A DNA stretch of 64,000 nucleotides from contig NZ_LT630337.1 in NCBI RefSeq assembly GCF_900117315.1, forward strand, positions 3,816,348 through 3,880,347. Reading direction: 5' to 3'. The position numbers and the translations under genes are program-made. Of this stretch, positions 51,155-60,411 are shown piece after piece. The notes below the pieces were generated by a model. The model ran no database searches. It saw only the letters and a program-made list of their open reading frames with translations, and had not been told where the DNA came from. Every line of letters starts with the position of its first letter. The stretch's first letter is position 1. This DNA comes from Bacillus massilinigeriensis. GTDB taxonomy: Bacteria; Bacillota; Bacilli; Bacillales; Cytobacillaceae.

Positions 51155-51700
51155 CTAATTTAAAAGAAAATTATTATAATCCTGATCTGCTTTCTCTTTA
51201 TTACAGGCGTTACAAGCACAGATACAATTTTTAGGTGTAGTTAAACCCCCTTTTGATTTAGGGATTATATGGTCTACGGTATCTCCATAATTCCCACAAT
51301 AGTGACAAGTATAATTATCTCTCACTAATATCATAATTCGGAAGGATTTCCTAGTATATAAGTTATGTATTAATCCTTTATGAACAATTCCTGCGCGGCC
51401 TGCTTCAACTAAGATCCTTGCAAATTTTAAATTAATAACGTCCTCATACCGTTTATCATTACTAGTCCTACCCCTTATGATTATTGGCTCATTTTTATTC
51501 AAAATTGATGTGTCAAAGCTATATATCAAAGTATTATCTAGAACAACTTCATATCTCCTTTCTTTACAGATCTTGCAGAATGACCTTCTCTTACCTTTAT
51601 TCTTTTTCCCACCCAATGGAGGAAAATCTGTTTTGTATTTTATTTCTCCACATATCTTGCACTTTTTATAAAGTAAACAAAAGCTACCTATATCCGACAT
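51155..51700 (-). CDS. HNH endonuclease
   Basis: A 181-residue protein with an N-terminal zinc knuckle (CKICGE ... FCKICKE, residues 14-43), a middle region (50-120) and a C-terminal HNH nuclease (about 128-175): CHYCGNYGDTVDHIIPKSKGGLTTPKNCICACNACNKEK with the Asp-His pair, Asn and two zinc CxxC pairs. GGGGCGATTGCT precedes the ATG. First gene of the accessory region beyond fabZ; it could be a restriction nuclease, a homing-type enzyme or part of the nearby defence island. Confidence 0.85.
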   Translation of the reverse strand: MSDIGSFCLLYKKCKICGEIKYKTDFPPLGGKKNKGKRRSFCKICKERRYEVVLDNTLIYSFDTSILNKNEPIIIRGRTSNDKRYEDVINLKFARILVEAGRAGIVHKGLIHNLYTRKSFRIMILVRDNYTCHYCGNYGDTVDHIIPKSKGGLTTPKNCICACNACNKEKADQDYNNFLLN

Positions 51701-51831
51701 AGCAATCGCCCCGTAACTCTATCAAAATCCCAATATCCTAAGTTAAGCTATAATATTTCAGCCCGATACTTTACATAAAATGAAAAAAATTGATGTTATA
51801 AGAAACATTAAGGTAATTGGGGGTGAACCCA

Positions 51832-52335
51832 TCAATCTTTAAGGATGGAATTAGCCATACTTTCAATTTCCATAACCTGTTCAGGGTTTGTGAAAAATAA
51901 GTCTAACTCCTCTATTAAGTAGTATCCACTTTTTTTGTCAGGTATGATAATACCCATTCTCACAAGATTATTCATTGATGTTTTAATCTGGGTTTTCCTC
52001 AGTTTTGTTTTGTTATATAAATCACCAATTTCAAACTTTAGAACACCAGATCTTTTTATACTTGCTACTTTTGCTAAGTATGTATAAATAATAACATCAA
52101 TTCCTCTTATTGCCCTACTCTCATCTAAACCGAAAATTACAGATGGCACAAAAAAATTCTCGTTACTCTTTTCTAGATTTATTGATTCTACACTAATCCA
52201 GTTCCCATCAACCTTAAACCCTTTCTCTCCTGAGCTTTTCACTTTGTATTTATAGAGCTCAATATACAGTTCTTCAACACTTAAATTTCGTTCAAAAAAA
52301 TCTGATGGCAATTCAGTATAAGTAAACAAATTCAT
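51832..52335 (-). CDS. Winged-helix-like protein next to a controller gene
   Basis: A 167-residue protein if ATG 52335 (after AAAGGGAGT) is used; the frame is open to 52566 but that would run through the divergent controller gene. N-terminal helical part (ELPSDFFERNLSVEELYIELYKYK), then a replication-initiator-like winged helix (about 75-150: FGLDESRAIRGIDVIIYTYLAKVASIKRSGVLKFEIGDLYNKTKLRKTQIKTSMNNLVRMGII). No catalytic motif. Its promoter region is shared with the Xre controller and contains two palindromic boxes, so it is probably regulated by it. Confidence 0.6.
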   Translation of the reverse strand: MNLFTYTELPSDFFERNLSVEELYIELYKYKVKSSGEKGFKVDGNWISVESINLEKSNENFFVPSVIFGLDESRAIRGIDVIIYTYLAKVASIKRSGVLKFEIGDLYNKTKLRKTQIKTSMNNLVRMGIIIPDKKSGYYLIEELDLFFTNPEQVMEIESMANSILKD

Positions 52336-52353
52336 ACTCCCTTTCGAAATGTA

Positions 52354-52411
52354 GACTATAGTCATCACTTCTACAATAACATAATCTGCTCCTTCCTTGT
52401 AGACTATAGTC
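52354..52411. promoter_or_regulatory. Two controller (C) boxes, GACTATAGTC
   Basis: Perfect palindromes GACTATAGTC at 52354-52363 and 52402-52411, both inside GTAGACTATAGTC, centres 48 bp apart, in the gap between the divergent wHTH and Xre genes. The second reads GACTATAGTCCGTG, very close to the known C.Esp1396I operator half GACTTATAGTCCGTG. A third dyad, TTTGAATTC-N7-GAATTCAAA, follows at 52423-52447. Confidence 0.7.
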
Positions 52412-52463
52412 CGTGGACGTCCTTTGAATTCTAAATAAGAATTCAAAAAAGGACGGTGATTTA

Positions 52464-52694
52464 ATGGGGACTGAAGAGGCCTTTGGATTTGTTTTAAGTA
52501 CTCGTAGAAAAGAGCTCGGACTAAATCAAGAAGAGTTAGCATTTCGGTGTAATTTAGATAGGACATTCATTAGTTTATTGGAGAGAGGTAAAAGACAGCC
52601 TTCCTTAGATACAATTTTTAAACTTTCAAAAGAACTACAAATGTCTCCTTCTGAATTAATAAAAGAGGTAGAAGATACATTAAAAAACAATTGA
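52464..52694 (+). CDS. Small Xre regulator resembling restriction-modification controller proteins
   Basis: A 76-residue single-domain regulator: FGFVLSTRRKELGLNQEELAFRCNLDRTFISLLERGKRQPSLDTIFKLSKELQMSPSELI. Size and motif pattern (LNQEELA..., LDRTFIS.LERGKR.PSLDTI) fit the C-protein family (C.PvuII, C.AhdI, C.Esp1396I) that times restriction gene expression by binding GACT-AGTC boxes on its own promoter. AAGGACGGTG precedes the ATG. It is divergent from the wHTH gene and convergent with the defence-operon end. Regulation of the defence genes themselves is inference. Confidence 0.8.
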   Translation: MGTEEAFGFVLSTRRKELGLNQEELAFRCNLDRTFISLLERGKRQPSLDTIFKLSKELQMSPSELIKEVEDTLKNN

Positions 52695-52719
52695 CCATTT
52701 TTTGATCAATTGTTTTTTT
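52682..52719. terminator. Bidirectional terminator between convergent genes
   Basis: AAAAAACAATTGA ... TCAATTGTTTTTTT overlaps the stop of the Xre gene. Confidence 0.88.
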
Positions 52720-52759
52720 GATTTCCCACTCAAATTTTAACTATTTGATTGTTTCCTTT

Positions 52760-52948
52760 TTAAATAGATTTTCTAACTAAATTAATATTCCTTCCAAAAT
52801 CATAAGGCTGGGAATAAAAAGTTTCACCACACTTTTCACATTCGACATCACATAATCGGTCATAAACTAACGTTTTATGTTTAGGTATGTTTTCAGGTGG
52901 TTCCTCAATATTTATTACAAAGAGTATTCCTCCACATTTACATTGCAA
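52760..52948 (-). CDS. Small zinc-finger-like protein
   Basis: A 62-residue protein with two cysteine pairs: CKC near the N-terminus and CEKCGETFYSQPY in the second half (also DVEC). Such layout suggests a single zinc site. ATG 52948 with GGGGGTAAC nearby. Not recognised; lies directly behind the 81-aa gene and the large defence gene on the same strand. Confidence 0.55.
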   Translation of the reverse strand: MQCKCGGILFVINIEEPPENIPKHKTLVYDRLCDVECEKCGETFYSQPYDFGRNINLVRKSI

Positions 52949-52963
52949 ATTTAGTTACCCCCT

Positions 52964-53209
52964 TTAGCTTTCTTCTAAACAGCTTTCTTCATTTATTTTC
53001 CGTGTATTTTCATAATCCTCTTCACTTGCGTTTTCCCATTGTGCTTCCAGACAAAGCTGAGCAAATTCATCACTACTTATATGAGGATTATTTTTGTGTA
53101 ATCTTCTGAGCATAAATTTTAATTGGTCTTTAGTATATAGCCCATCATAAAAATCAGTATAAACAAATACTAATGATTTATAGACTTCCCCTGTATTCAT
53201 TTGTATCAA
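52964..53209 (-). CDS. Hypothetical small protein
   Basis: An 81-residue helical, acidic protein (VFVYTDFYDGLYTKDQLKFMLRRLHKNNPHISSDEFAQLCLEAQW...). It is 15 bp from the zinc-finger gene, likely co-transcribed. A terminator at 53275 separates both from the large operon, so they may be an independent unit. Function unknown. Confidence 0.5.
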   Translation of the reverse strand: MIQMNTGEVYKSLVFVYTDFYDGLYTKDQLKFMLRRLHKNNPHISSDEFAQLCLEAQWENASEEDYENTRKINEESCLEES

Positions 53210-53274
53210 TCCTCTTGAATATTTTACTTAATTATAACCACTCTTGTTAATGACTTAAAGTGGCGCAAAAACAT

Positions 53275-53301
53275 AAGAAGCCACAAAAATTGTGACTTCT
53301 T
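53275..53301 (-). terminator. Terminator of the three-gene operon
   Basis: AAGAAGTCACAA-TTTT-TGTGGCTTCTT in the minus direction, followed by ATGTTTTT, 20 bp beyond the stop codon at 53322. Confidence 0.75.
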
Positions 53302-53321
53302 ATATATCAACGGTTTAATTA

Positions 53322-56295
53322 CTATAAATTTTTGCCTTGTTTGATTGCATTAACAACATCGAATGAATCTTCGCTAGATAAGAATGGTACCTGTGCAAAG
53401 ATTAAACTTGATTCCCCTGAGAGCCTTGCTGCTAAATGACCTTTATCGAGTAATCTTTCTGCACCTTTTTCACCTAATGCAATTTCAGAGGTACCTGAAC
53501 TTTCAACTTTAAGTATTAACCTGTTACCTAGATTATCCCTTAATTGTACAGGTAAGGCATCTTTATCAGGTCTTTGTGCAGCAAATATGAGGTGAATGCC
53601 AGCTGCCCTTGCTTTTACACCTAACCTCTGAACAGATGAAGAAACAGTATTTTTATATTCATCTACTAGCATCCAATCAGCAAATTCATCATGTATCAAA
53701 AATATCAAAGGCATTTTCTGACCTTCAGGAGCTTTCTTATTATATTCCTTAATATTTGGAACTTTATTTTCTCTAAATGTCAGATAACGACTTTCCATTT
53801 CTGTAACTAATGATTCTAAGACTGTAGCAGCTTTATCTTGGTCAATAATTATGCCTTCGGTTAAGTGAGGTAGGTCCTCTAAGCTTTGGTAATCAACCCC
53901 AAATTTTGGGTCTATTAAATACACCTGAGCCATTTCTTTTGAATTTGTAGCACAAATGTCAAGAATAAGATTTTGTAGCAATATGGACTTACCACTCCCA
54001 GTAGCACCTGCTACAAGAGTGTGAGGTGCGTGTTGTTGTAAACCTTCAAACGAGCCTCCAAGGTTCAAATAAAGTAACTCACCATCCACTTCCTTAACAC
54101 CTATAAGGAAGTTCATATTCATACCAGGCATGATTTGTTCTACTTTACGTCTCTTCCAAATATCTCGCAAATAAATAACTTCACGCTCTGGTCTTGCAAT
54201 AAATACAACTATTTCACCAGGTCTTCCTACCACATTTAATACTTGTAGTGCATGAGTGGTTAATAACTGTGACTTTTTCCTCTCAATGTCCTCAACTTTG
54301 AGATTATCAGAACCTTTTAGTCTAATAATTCCTGAGTTAGGTGTTAATCGCGAGCCTAATACTTTTGCCTGTAAGTTATATGACATTAATGCTGTTTTTA
54401 ATTTGCGTTCTACATCGTTTAACCATTCGTTAGAACCATCATCCACCAATTGTGAAACACTCGTATCTATCCATTCTTTCAAGTTGGAGCCGCCCCAAAA
54501 GTCTGATGGCCCAACTTCAACAGACTCATCATTATCACTTTCTTCTCTTCCTGTAGAAGACTGCTCATTATTATTCACTTCATCTGAACTTGTATTTTGT
54601 TGATTTTGAGCAGTTTGACTCTGAAAAGACCCACTGTCATTTTGATCCTCTGTTTCTTCTGAATCAGCCTCAGGAGGCAGTACAGCACGTACAACATCCC
54701 AAGGTCTTTCATCACCAATTCCATTCCGGATGGATGTTAATTGCTCATTTTTATTAATTCCTAATACAAGCTCTCTAACCTTTTCTCTATTATATACCTC
54801 TTGGTAACACCCTTCTATCTCTGTTATCTGTATTTGTTCACAATCTAAGTTACTATCATCCGATGAAATCGACACAAATACATGGGAATAACCTTTTAAA
54901 TCAATTGGTATTTCTCCATTTCTAATCCCTTCCCTCCATTCCTCTAATGACAGGGAAGATTCTTTAGTAAATTCTACACCTTCAACTAGCAAATCACTTA
55001 TCCTAGCAAGCCAGAGATCCTTGTCTAATCTCGTCGGGTTACCAAAAAGGGCATTATTAATTCTCAATACAGTATCTTTTAGTTGTTTTCGAGATATCTT
55101 TTTGGAATTCGCTAAACCCTTTATATCAATATATTTACATTCAGTAATTATTACCTGAAGATAGAAATTACCATTTACCTCTTTGGGACATAAAGCTAAT
55201 ATATCTGCAATTTGTTCTTCTTTCTTACCTAACCAAGAAGCGTAATCATCTAAAAAGAACCAGCCGATTGATTCTGATTTTCCAAGCTCAGATTTAACTA
55301 ATGCTTTACTCAATACTACTCCAAGAAGTTCACTAGCGAACTTACCTCGTTTGGCTGCTCTTAAAACAATATCACCTGATAACATATTAGCTTCATCAAT
55401 AAATTTTTCCGCTAATTTTGAAAGTTCAGGTTCTTCTAGTCCGAGATTTAAAGAGTTCAGTCTTCTTTTAACTAGTATTTGCAATAGATTTAGTTTAGAT
55501 TTTGTTGATACTACTAAATTGGGTCCGTTTGATTGACTATGCTGATATTTTATTACATTAACACCCTGGTTTCTTAATAACCTTTGATCAAGCAATTCAT
55601 CATAATTTGCAACCCATTCTCCAATTTTATGAGCTTCGTCAAAAATACTTCTAGTTTCTTCATTTTGAAATGATATCTGTCTTGATGGTAAGTAGTAATT
55701 ATCCTGATCATATTCATTAACGTCACACACAGCTTGTAATGCCTTTAAATAGGACCATCCTACTGAAGGTTGGCTAGGACAAACCAAATAAGCTGTAGAC
55801 TTTAATTCATCCTTAACAGAAGGTCTTCTTCTTGACCATCTTGGAGGATAATGTGTTAATAGATCTGGCATTGTACTTTTCTTAACAGGAGACCAAACAA
55901 ATTTCGCTTCACGTGATATGACTTCTTGTAAAAACACAATATCTGAAGGCTTCTCTTCATTTAAACCATCTACTGGAGCAGTATCTGCCATTACACCGAT
56001 CCTAAGCCTAGCCATGAAATCACGTGATATCTCACTAGCAACAAAAGTATCTGCGTCTTCATCTGTGCTTTCAACCATCTTCATGTATAGTTCACTAAGT
56101 TTCTCTAGGTTACGATGACGTAATACAACCTGACAACGAATATCGTCATTTTGGTCCCGGAGAGTTGATAAAGAATCCACAATTGCTTTTGGCAATCTTG
56201 TAGAATCACAATTATAGAGAGCCACACCTAGATTTGTACTTTCATGTGGTTGTAGCTCAACATATTTTTGAACTAGGTTATATACTTTCGGTGTT
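53322..56295 (-). pseudogene. C-terminal part of interrupted FtsK/HerA-type defence protein
   Basis: 991 codons after the IS element (STPKVYNLVQKYVELQPHES... through VNAIKQGKNL). A stand-alone product from GTG 56225 would be 967 residues. The last ~230 residues are an FtsK/HerA ATPase: Walker A GATGSGKSILLQNL (about residue 742), Walker B IFLIHDEFADW, and the translocase-type sensor AAQRPDKDALPVQLRDNLGNRL. Before it comes an acidic, Gln/Asn/Ser-rich linker (about 505-560). The N-terminal half has no motif I know (HRNLEKLSELYMKM, AYLVCPSQPSVGWSYLKALQ). This is one piece of a ~1,766-codon gene whose upstream pieces are at 58088-60411. Confidence 0.8.
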
Positions 56296-56390
56296 TGTCA
56301 ATATAGTTGTCGTATTTTATTACTTTAGTATTTTAAGAGAATTCCTTAAATCCCGAGTTCAAATAAAGCTACCGCGCTGCGCTTGGTGGT

Positions 56391-56440
56391 CTGGTGGTTT
56401 GAATCGAAAGGAAAAGCGCTCTTTCGATTCAAACCACCAG
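56391..56440. other. 20-bp perfect hairpin in the IS end
   Basis: CTGGTGGTTTGAATCGAAAG, a 10-nt loop, and its exact reverse complement. It lies between orfB and the IS end. It may end transcripts or be a secondary insertion; it is more GC-rich than its surroundings. Confidence 0.7.
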
Positions 56441-56476
56441 AGAAATGGGATATTATGATTTCTTCAATGTTTCAGT

Positions 56477-57532
56477 TTACCTCTCATCTCTCATTGGATT
56501 TAGCGCTACTTGTTCATTCGGTCTCCAATTTCTCGTGCCTCTCGTCCAACGCTCAGGATGTTTAGCTCTCGCTGCTTCGTATATATCTTTTCTCTTTTCT
56601 AATATCGCTACGTGTGCTCCAGTATGACACTGTACAGGTGTCACAAAATTTAATCCACTATGCAAGTGAATCTCGTTGTACCAATAGACAAATTTCTGTG
56701 CCCATTCCCTTGCCTCTGCGAGTGATGCAAAGCCTTTATGCGGGTAATCCGGTCTATATTTAAGTGTACGAAACATGGCTTCTGAGTAAGGATTATCATT
56801 ACTTACACGAGGTCTTGAAAAGGAACTTTGAATTCCCAGTTTCTCTAGTAAACTTAAAAATGTCTCGGCTTTCATAGGACTACCATTATCAGAATGCAAT
56901 ACGAGTGGTGCGCCTTTGATTTTTTCATTGATCACTGCCTTTTTCACAAGTGTTTCAGCGTGCTTTGCCTCTTCTGTTTCCCACACTTCCCAGCCAACTG
57001 CTTTTCTACTAAATAAATCGAGAATTAAATAGAGTCGATAATACAACCCTTTCACAGGTCCACCCAGCCACGTAATATCCCATGTCCATACCTGATTTGG
57101 CGATGTTGCTAGATGACTCTCAGGAATTCTTTTCCCAGGCTTTTGACTACGACCACGATGATTCTGCATTTTTTCTTCACGTAACACACGATAAAAGGTG
57201 GATTCTGACGCAATGTAAGTCCCTTTGTCCGCAAGCTTTGGTACAATTTGTGTCGGGGGTAAATCGACGTATTCTTCCTGTTTGACAACCGTTAATATTT
57301 CTTCTTTTTCCTTTTCAGACAACTTATTTTTTGGTACGGGTCTTTTCACAAGTGGGCGTTGATCAACCTTCACACCACCATCTTCCACCCAACGTTCATA
57401 GGTACGAACGCTGATATGAAGCTCCTCGCAAGCCTTCGCTAATCGCGCACCATTTTGATTGGCTTCTTGGATGAGTTTGACTGCTAATGCGCGATTTGAC
57501 GGGCTAATCATTCTTCCTCGTCGTCCCCCCAA
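56477..57532 (-). CDS. IS3-family transposase OrfB (DDE integrase)
   Basis: A 351-residue frame with an N-terminal helix-turn-helix (RLAKACEELHISVRTYERWV) and an rve integrase core holding the DDE triad: Asp in WTWDITWLGG, Asp in LHSDNGSP, Glu in NPYSEAMFRTLKYR. Overlaps orfA by about 25 bp at a GGGGGGAC run, so it is probably made as an OrfAB fusion by -1 frameshifting, as usual for IS3 elements, rather than from its own TTG. Confidence 0.92.
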   Translation of the reverse strand: MGGRRGRMISPSNRALAVKLIQEANQNGARLAKACEELHISVRTYERWVEDGGVKVDQRPLVKRPVPKNKLSEKEKEEILTVVKQEEYVDLPPTQIVPKLADKGTYIASESTFYRVLREEKMQNHRGRSQKPGKRIPESHLATSPNQVWTWDITWLGGPVKGLYYRLYLILDLFSRKAVGWEVWETEEAKHAETLVKKAVINEKIKGAPLVLHSDNGSPMKAETFLSLLEKLGIQSSFSRPRVSNDNPYSEAMFRTLKYRPDYPHKGFASLAEAREWAQKFVYWYNEIHLHSGLNFVTPVQCHTGAHVAILEKRKDIYEAARAKHPERWTRGTRNWRPNEQVALNPMRDER

Positions 57533-58029
57533 ATCGCTTGGGCCTTTTTTCGCAAAAGTAATAATGCCGCAGCTTCAGCTAGTGCCTTCTCTTTCTTTTG
57601 TAGCTCTTTTTCTAATAGTTTGGCACGCTTCTGTTCTTCCTTCAAAGCGCCATTCAGTTGTTTTGCTTGATCGAATGCCTGACCATTTGCCTGAAGGCAT
57701 ACACTTTTCCATGCTTCAATCTGTTCACGATACAGCCCCTTTTTACGACAATACTCAGCCAGCTCTGTTTCATTCAATGCGAACGTCTCCATCACGATTA
57801 GAAACTTATCTTGGCTACTCCATTTGTCACTCGTTTGTCCATTGCCAGGTGCTGCGACACCAGTCTCACGAGCTTCTTTACGCCAACTGTACAAGGTCAC
57901 ATCTGAGATGCCTTCTTCTTTCGCAATTTTCGTAACAGATTCATTATTTGGGGGCATCATTCGTTTAACAATAGCTGCTTTATATTCCTGTGTATATCGT
58001 GTCCCATTTTTTCTTTTCATATCGCTCAA
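57508..58029 (-). CDS. IS3-family transposase OrfA
   Basis: A 173-residue frame; the likely start is the ATG of MKRKNGTRYTQEYKAAIV at 58020 after GGAGGTTGAGCG. Helix-turn-helix (ESVTKIAKEEGISDVTLYSWRKEA) and a C-terminal Lys/Glu coiled coil with a leucine-zipper pattern (LLEKELQKKEKALAEAAALLLL). Provides DNA recognition for the OrfAB transposase. Confidence 0.9.
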   Translation of the reverse strand: MSDMKRKNGTRYTQEYKAAIVKRMMPPNNESVTKIAKEEGISDVTLYSWRKEARETGVAAPGNGQTSDKWSSQDKFLIVMETFALNETELAEYCRKKGLYREQIEAWKSVCLQANGQAFDQAKQLNGALKEEQKRAKLLEKELQKKEKALAEAAALLLLRKKAQAIWGDDEEE

Positions 58030-58087
58030 CCTCCGTGTTATTTATTTAACTATAACACTAAAGTATCCTACGACATCTATCCTAACA

Positions 58088-59853
58088 GAGAGGGCTTTTG
58101 AACTTGCCTCTTTTGGATCTTCATTAGTTTGTAAATTATTAAATTTCCTAATAGGTATTTCCATTAGGCTATATTCATTAACTGAATCCGATATTGACAA
58201 TAGTTCTGGCTCTTTGCCTTTAAAACTAAATGTGACTTCAGGGTAAAAAGGCTGAGTGAAGTCATGCCTTAAATCTGAAAAGAAAAGTTTTGAGTCACCA
58301 AAATCAACCTCTTCGGAATCAAGAATCGTTTTAATTAAATTCTTAAACTGAATTGCCTTAATAGCTAAAGAAGCTAAACGCATTGGATGCCAAGGAGCAA
58401 TAATTGACATTGGTTGATTCCCATTAATATGAACATTACCTAAGTTAAGTATGGGTTGCCACAACTCAACTCTGTTTATATCACTTGTAGCATGTAATTG
58501 TAATGACTGAAGAAGGTTATCATATGCATTGCACTGTGAAATTAAAGATTCTGCCGAAAGCCCTTCTTCTATAAAATCATTTATCGACTGCTTATACTTT
58601 TGTGAGAATTGTTCCCAAGCGGATTTAACTAGTGTATATGCAGTATCTGATAAGCGACCTTCTTCAAAGGCTGTTTTGAGATTCTTATCAAACAGTTTGC
58701 TTATATCGCTATTTGAATTGTATTTTGCTATAAGAGACCCTCTATTTTGACCATACACGGCTTGTAATGTACCGATATCATTTAAAGAGACTCCTTGTAA
58801 TTTACCTTTTTTACTTATTGGGTTCTTAGATACTTGGGAAAGAGGAAATGGATGTTTCCTTAGTCTCGACAAATCCTTATGTAGTTCTGTGCCAATTTTA
58901 TTGGGATCGCCTTTCCAAATTAGTTGAACTTGATGTGAGGGATGGATTTCATCCTCATATTCTAACTCGACATAAAATTTTATCTGAGAAGCATTCTGTG
59001 ATACCGAGTTATTTTCTTTGTATTTGGGTTTACTCTTGGCATCTTCTATAAGCTCATCATATTTGAATAGCCAGTGTACGTCCCAATTTATATTTAGTTG
59101 CGTTAATTTATCTAAACCTCTATATCTTGTACAAAAAAATAGGCCAATGTCGGTGTTCAATTCAAGCCATGAACTTTTACTACTTTTCTTTTGTGTTTTG
59201 ATCCTTAATGTTTTTTTACCTGCAATACTTCCACTTTGTGAAAAAAGACGTTCTATAGCTTCCAACAACCCAGCAATAAAATCATCCGATTCAATTGGTT
59301 TACCGTATACAAATCTATCCCACTTTGATTTTAAGGATCGATTAGTATCCAATTCTTGACGGTGACTTTCGAAAAACTCCATATCCTCCTCATTAGGTTC
59401 AGAACTTGTCCTCTTTGATAGAGTTTCTAAGTAATCTATGTCATCTTGTGTAAGGGTGTCTGAATGCTCATCTATTAAATATTCCAGTGTTTGGGTACCT
59501 AAATCTATCTTTTTGGTTTTTATTCCTGAGAAAAAAACATAAATATTATCAAGCTCCCACTCATAATTAGCCAATTCAGCTGCTTCTTGGGTCCAGCCCG
59601 ATTTTGCCTGAATAAATTTTTTAATTGATTCTTTGGCATGGTCAGGAATGTCATCCTCAACCTTTTTATATGAAGATTGCAAGTCATCATTATCAATAAC
59701 TTCTCTATTGGGATACTGTTTAACTAAATAACATGCTCGTTTTGTTATTGCGGATTGATAAAGATCTGCCCATCTCTTTTTGTGCCCTAAGAATTTTTCT
59801 GGAATGGCTTCAAAAAACGCTGAATCTCGTGGTAGTCTTAAAGATGGTAACGC
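58088..59853 (-). pseudogene. Middle part of the interrupted FtsK/HerA-type defence protein
   Basis: 589 codons between the amber codon at 59854 and the IS border, in the same frame as both neighbours: ALPSLRLPRDSAFFEAIPEKFLG... to ...EDPKEASSKAL. Contains the motif IAPWHPMRLASLAIKAIQFK and no nucleotide-binding site. In the IS-carrying allele the frame would end inside the IS (VVGYFSVIVK). A TTG at 59682 is the only start-like codon in the region, so expression of this part on its own is doubtful. Confidence 0.8.
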
Positions 59854-60411
59854 CTATCCTAATGCTGTTATTATTGGTACACTGTCACGAATAATCTTGC
59901 TTCTAACTTCAACAATATACTGACTAAAACGCTCCAAGCTATATTCACTAATTGACTGTAATCCATTTATTGCCTGTTTCCATATTTTTTTCTGTTCGTC
60001 TGTAAGAGCTAATCCCGAACTAGCAACGTTAACCCAAATATCTGGATTACTTTTTAAATCCTTTGCACCAATAGTAGTAATATCCCTTAATGATTGCCCT
60101 TGGTCATCGTTGGTATTTGCCAAAATGATCGCTGGTTTATCTATTGGAGCATTTCTCCAATAAGTTGTTTTTTCTTCCGTAATAATATTGGATGGTAATT
60201 GATACTCCTCTACTAGTTTACTAGGAACTTTAATCTCAATATAGGAGCTTAACTCTTCATCTTCTAATATTTCTTTACAAATTCGAGCAACTTGTCTTCC
60301 CGTTAATCTATCTAAAAGAAAACGAGCTATACCCTCAGATTCAACATCTGTCCTGAAGTTAGACCTGAGGTATTCAGTTGCTACTTTACCGATTAAATCT
60401 AACTCATTCAT
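59854..60411 (-). pseudogene. N-terminal part of the interrupted FtsK/HerA-type defence protein
   Basis: 185 residues from ATG 60411 (directly after the previous stop, TAA-ATG) to TAG at 59854-59856. Sequence: helical N-terminus (LIGKVATEYLRSN), IEIKVPSKLVEEYQLPSNI, TTYWRNAPIDKPAIILANTNDDQGQSLRDITTIG. After the TAG the same frame stays open for 589 codons with protein-like sequence, so the stop is best read as a nonsense mutation. If translated alone, only this small domain would be produced. Confidence 0.8.

Larger units (their letters stand above)
56296..58087 (-). mobile_element. IS3-family insertion sequence
   Basis: 1,792 bp with imperfect terminal inverted repeats beginning TG: TGTTAGGATAGATGTCGTA at the upstream side and TGTCAATATAGTTGTCGTA at the other. 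Two overlapping transposase frames. No clear target duplication is visible at these borders. Excising it joins GCC-CTC-TC to A-ACA-CCG so that the host gene frame continues (KAL-S-TPKVY), which supports the borders. Confidence 0.88.

Noticed and set aside
52336..52566. Upstream extension of the wHTH gene (to residue 244)
   Set aside because: It would overlap the controller gene and its operator boxes; ATG 52335 has a ribosome site and leaves a normal divergent promoter gap.
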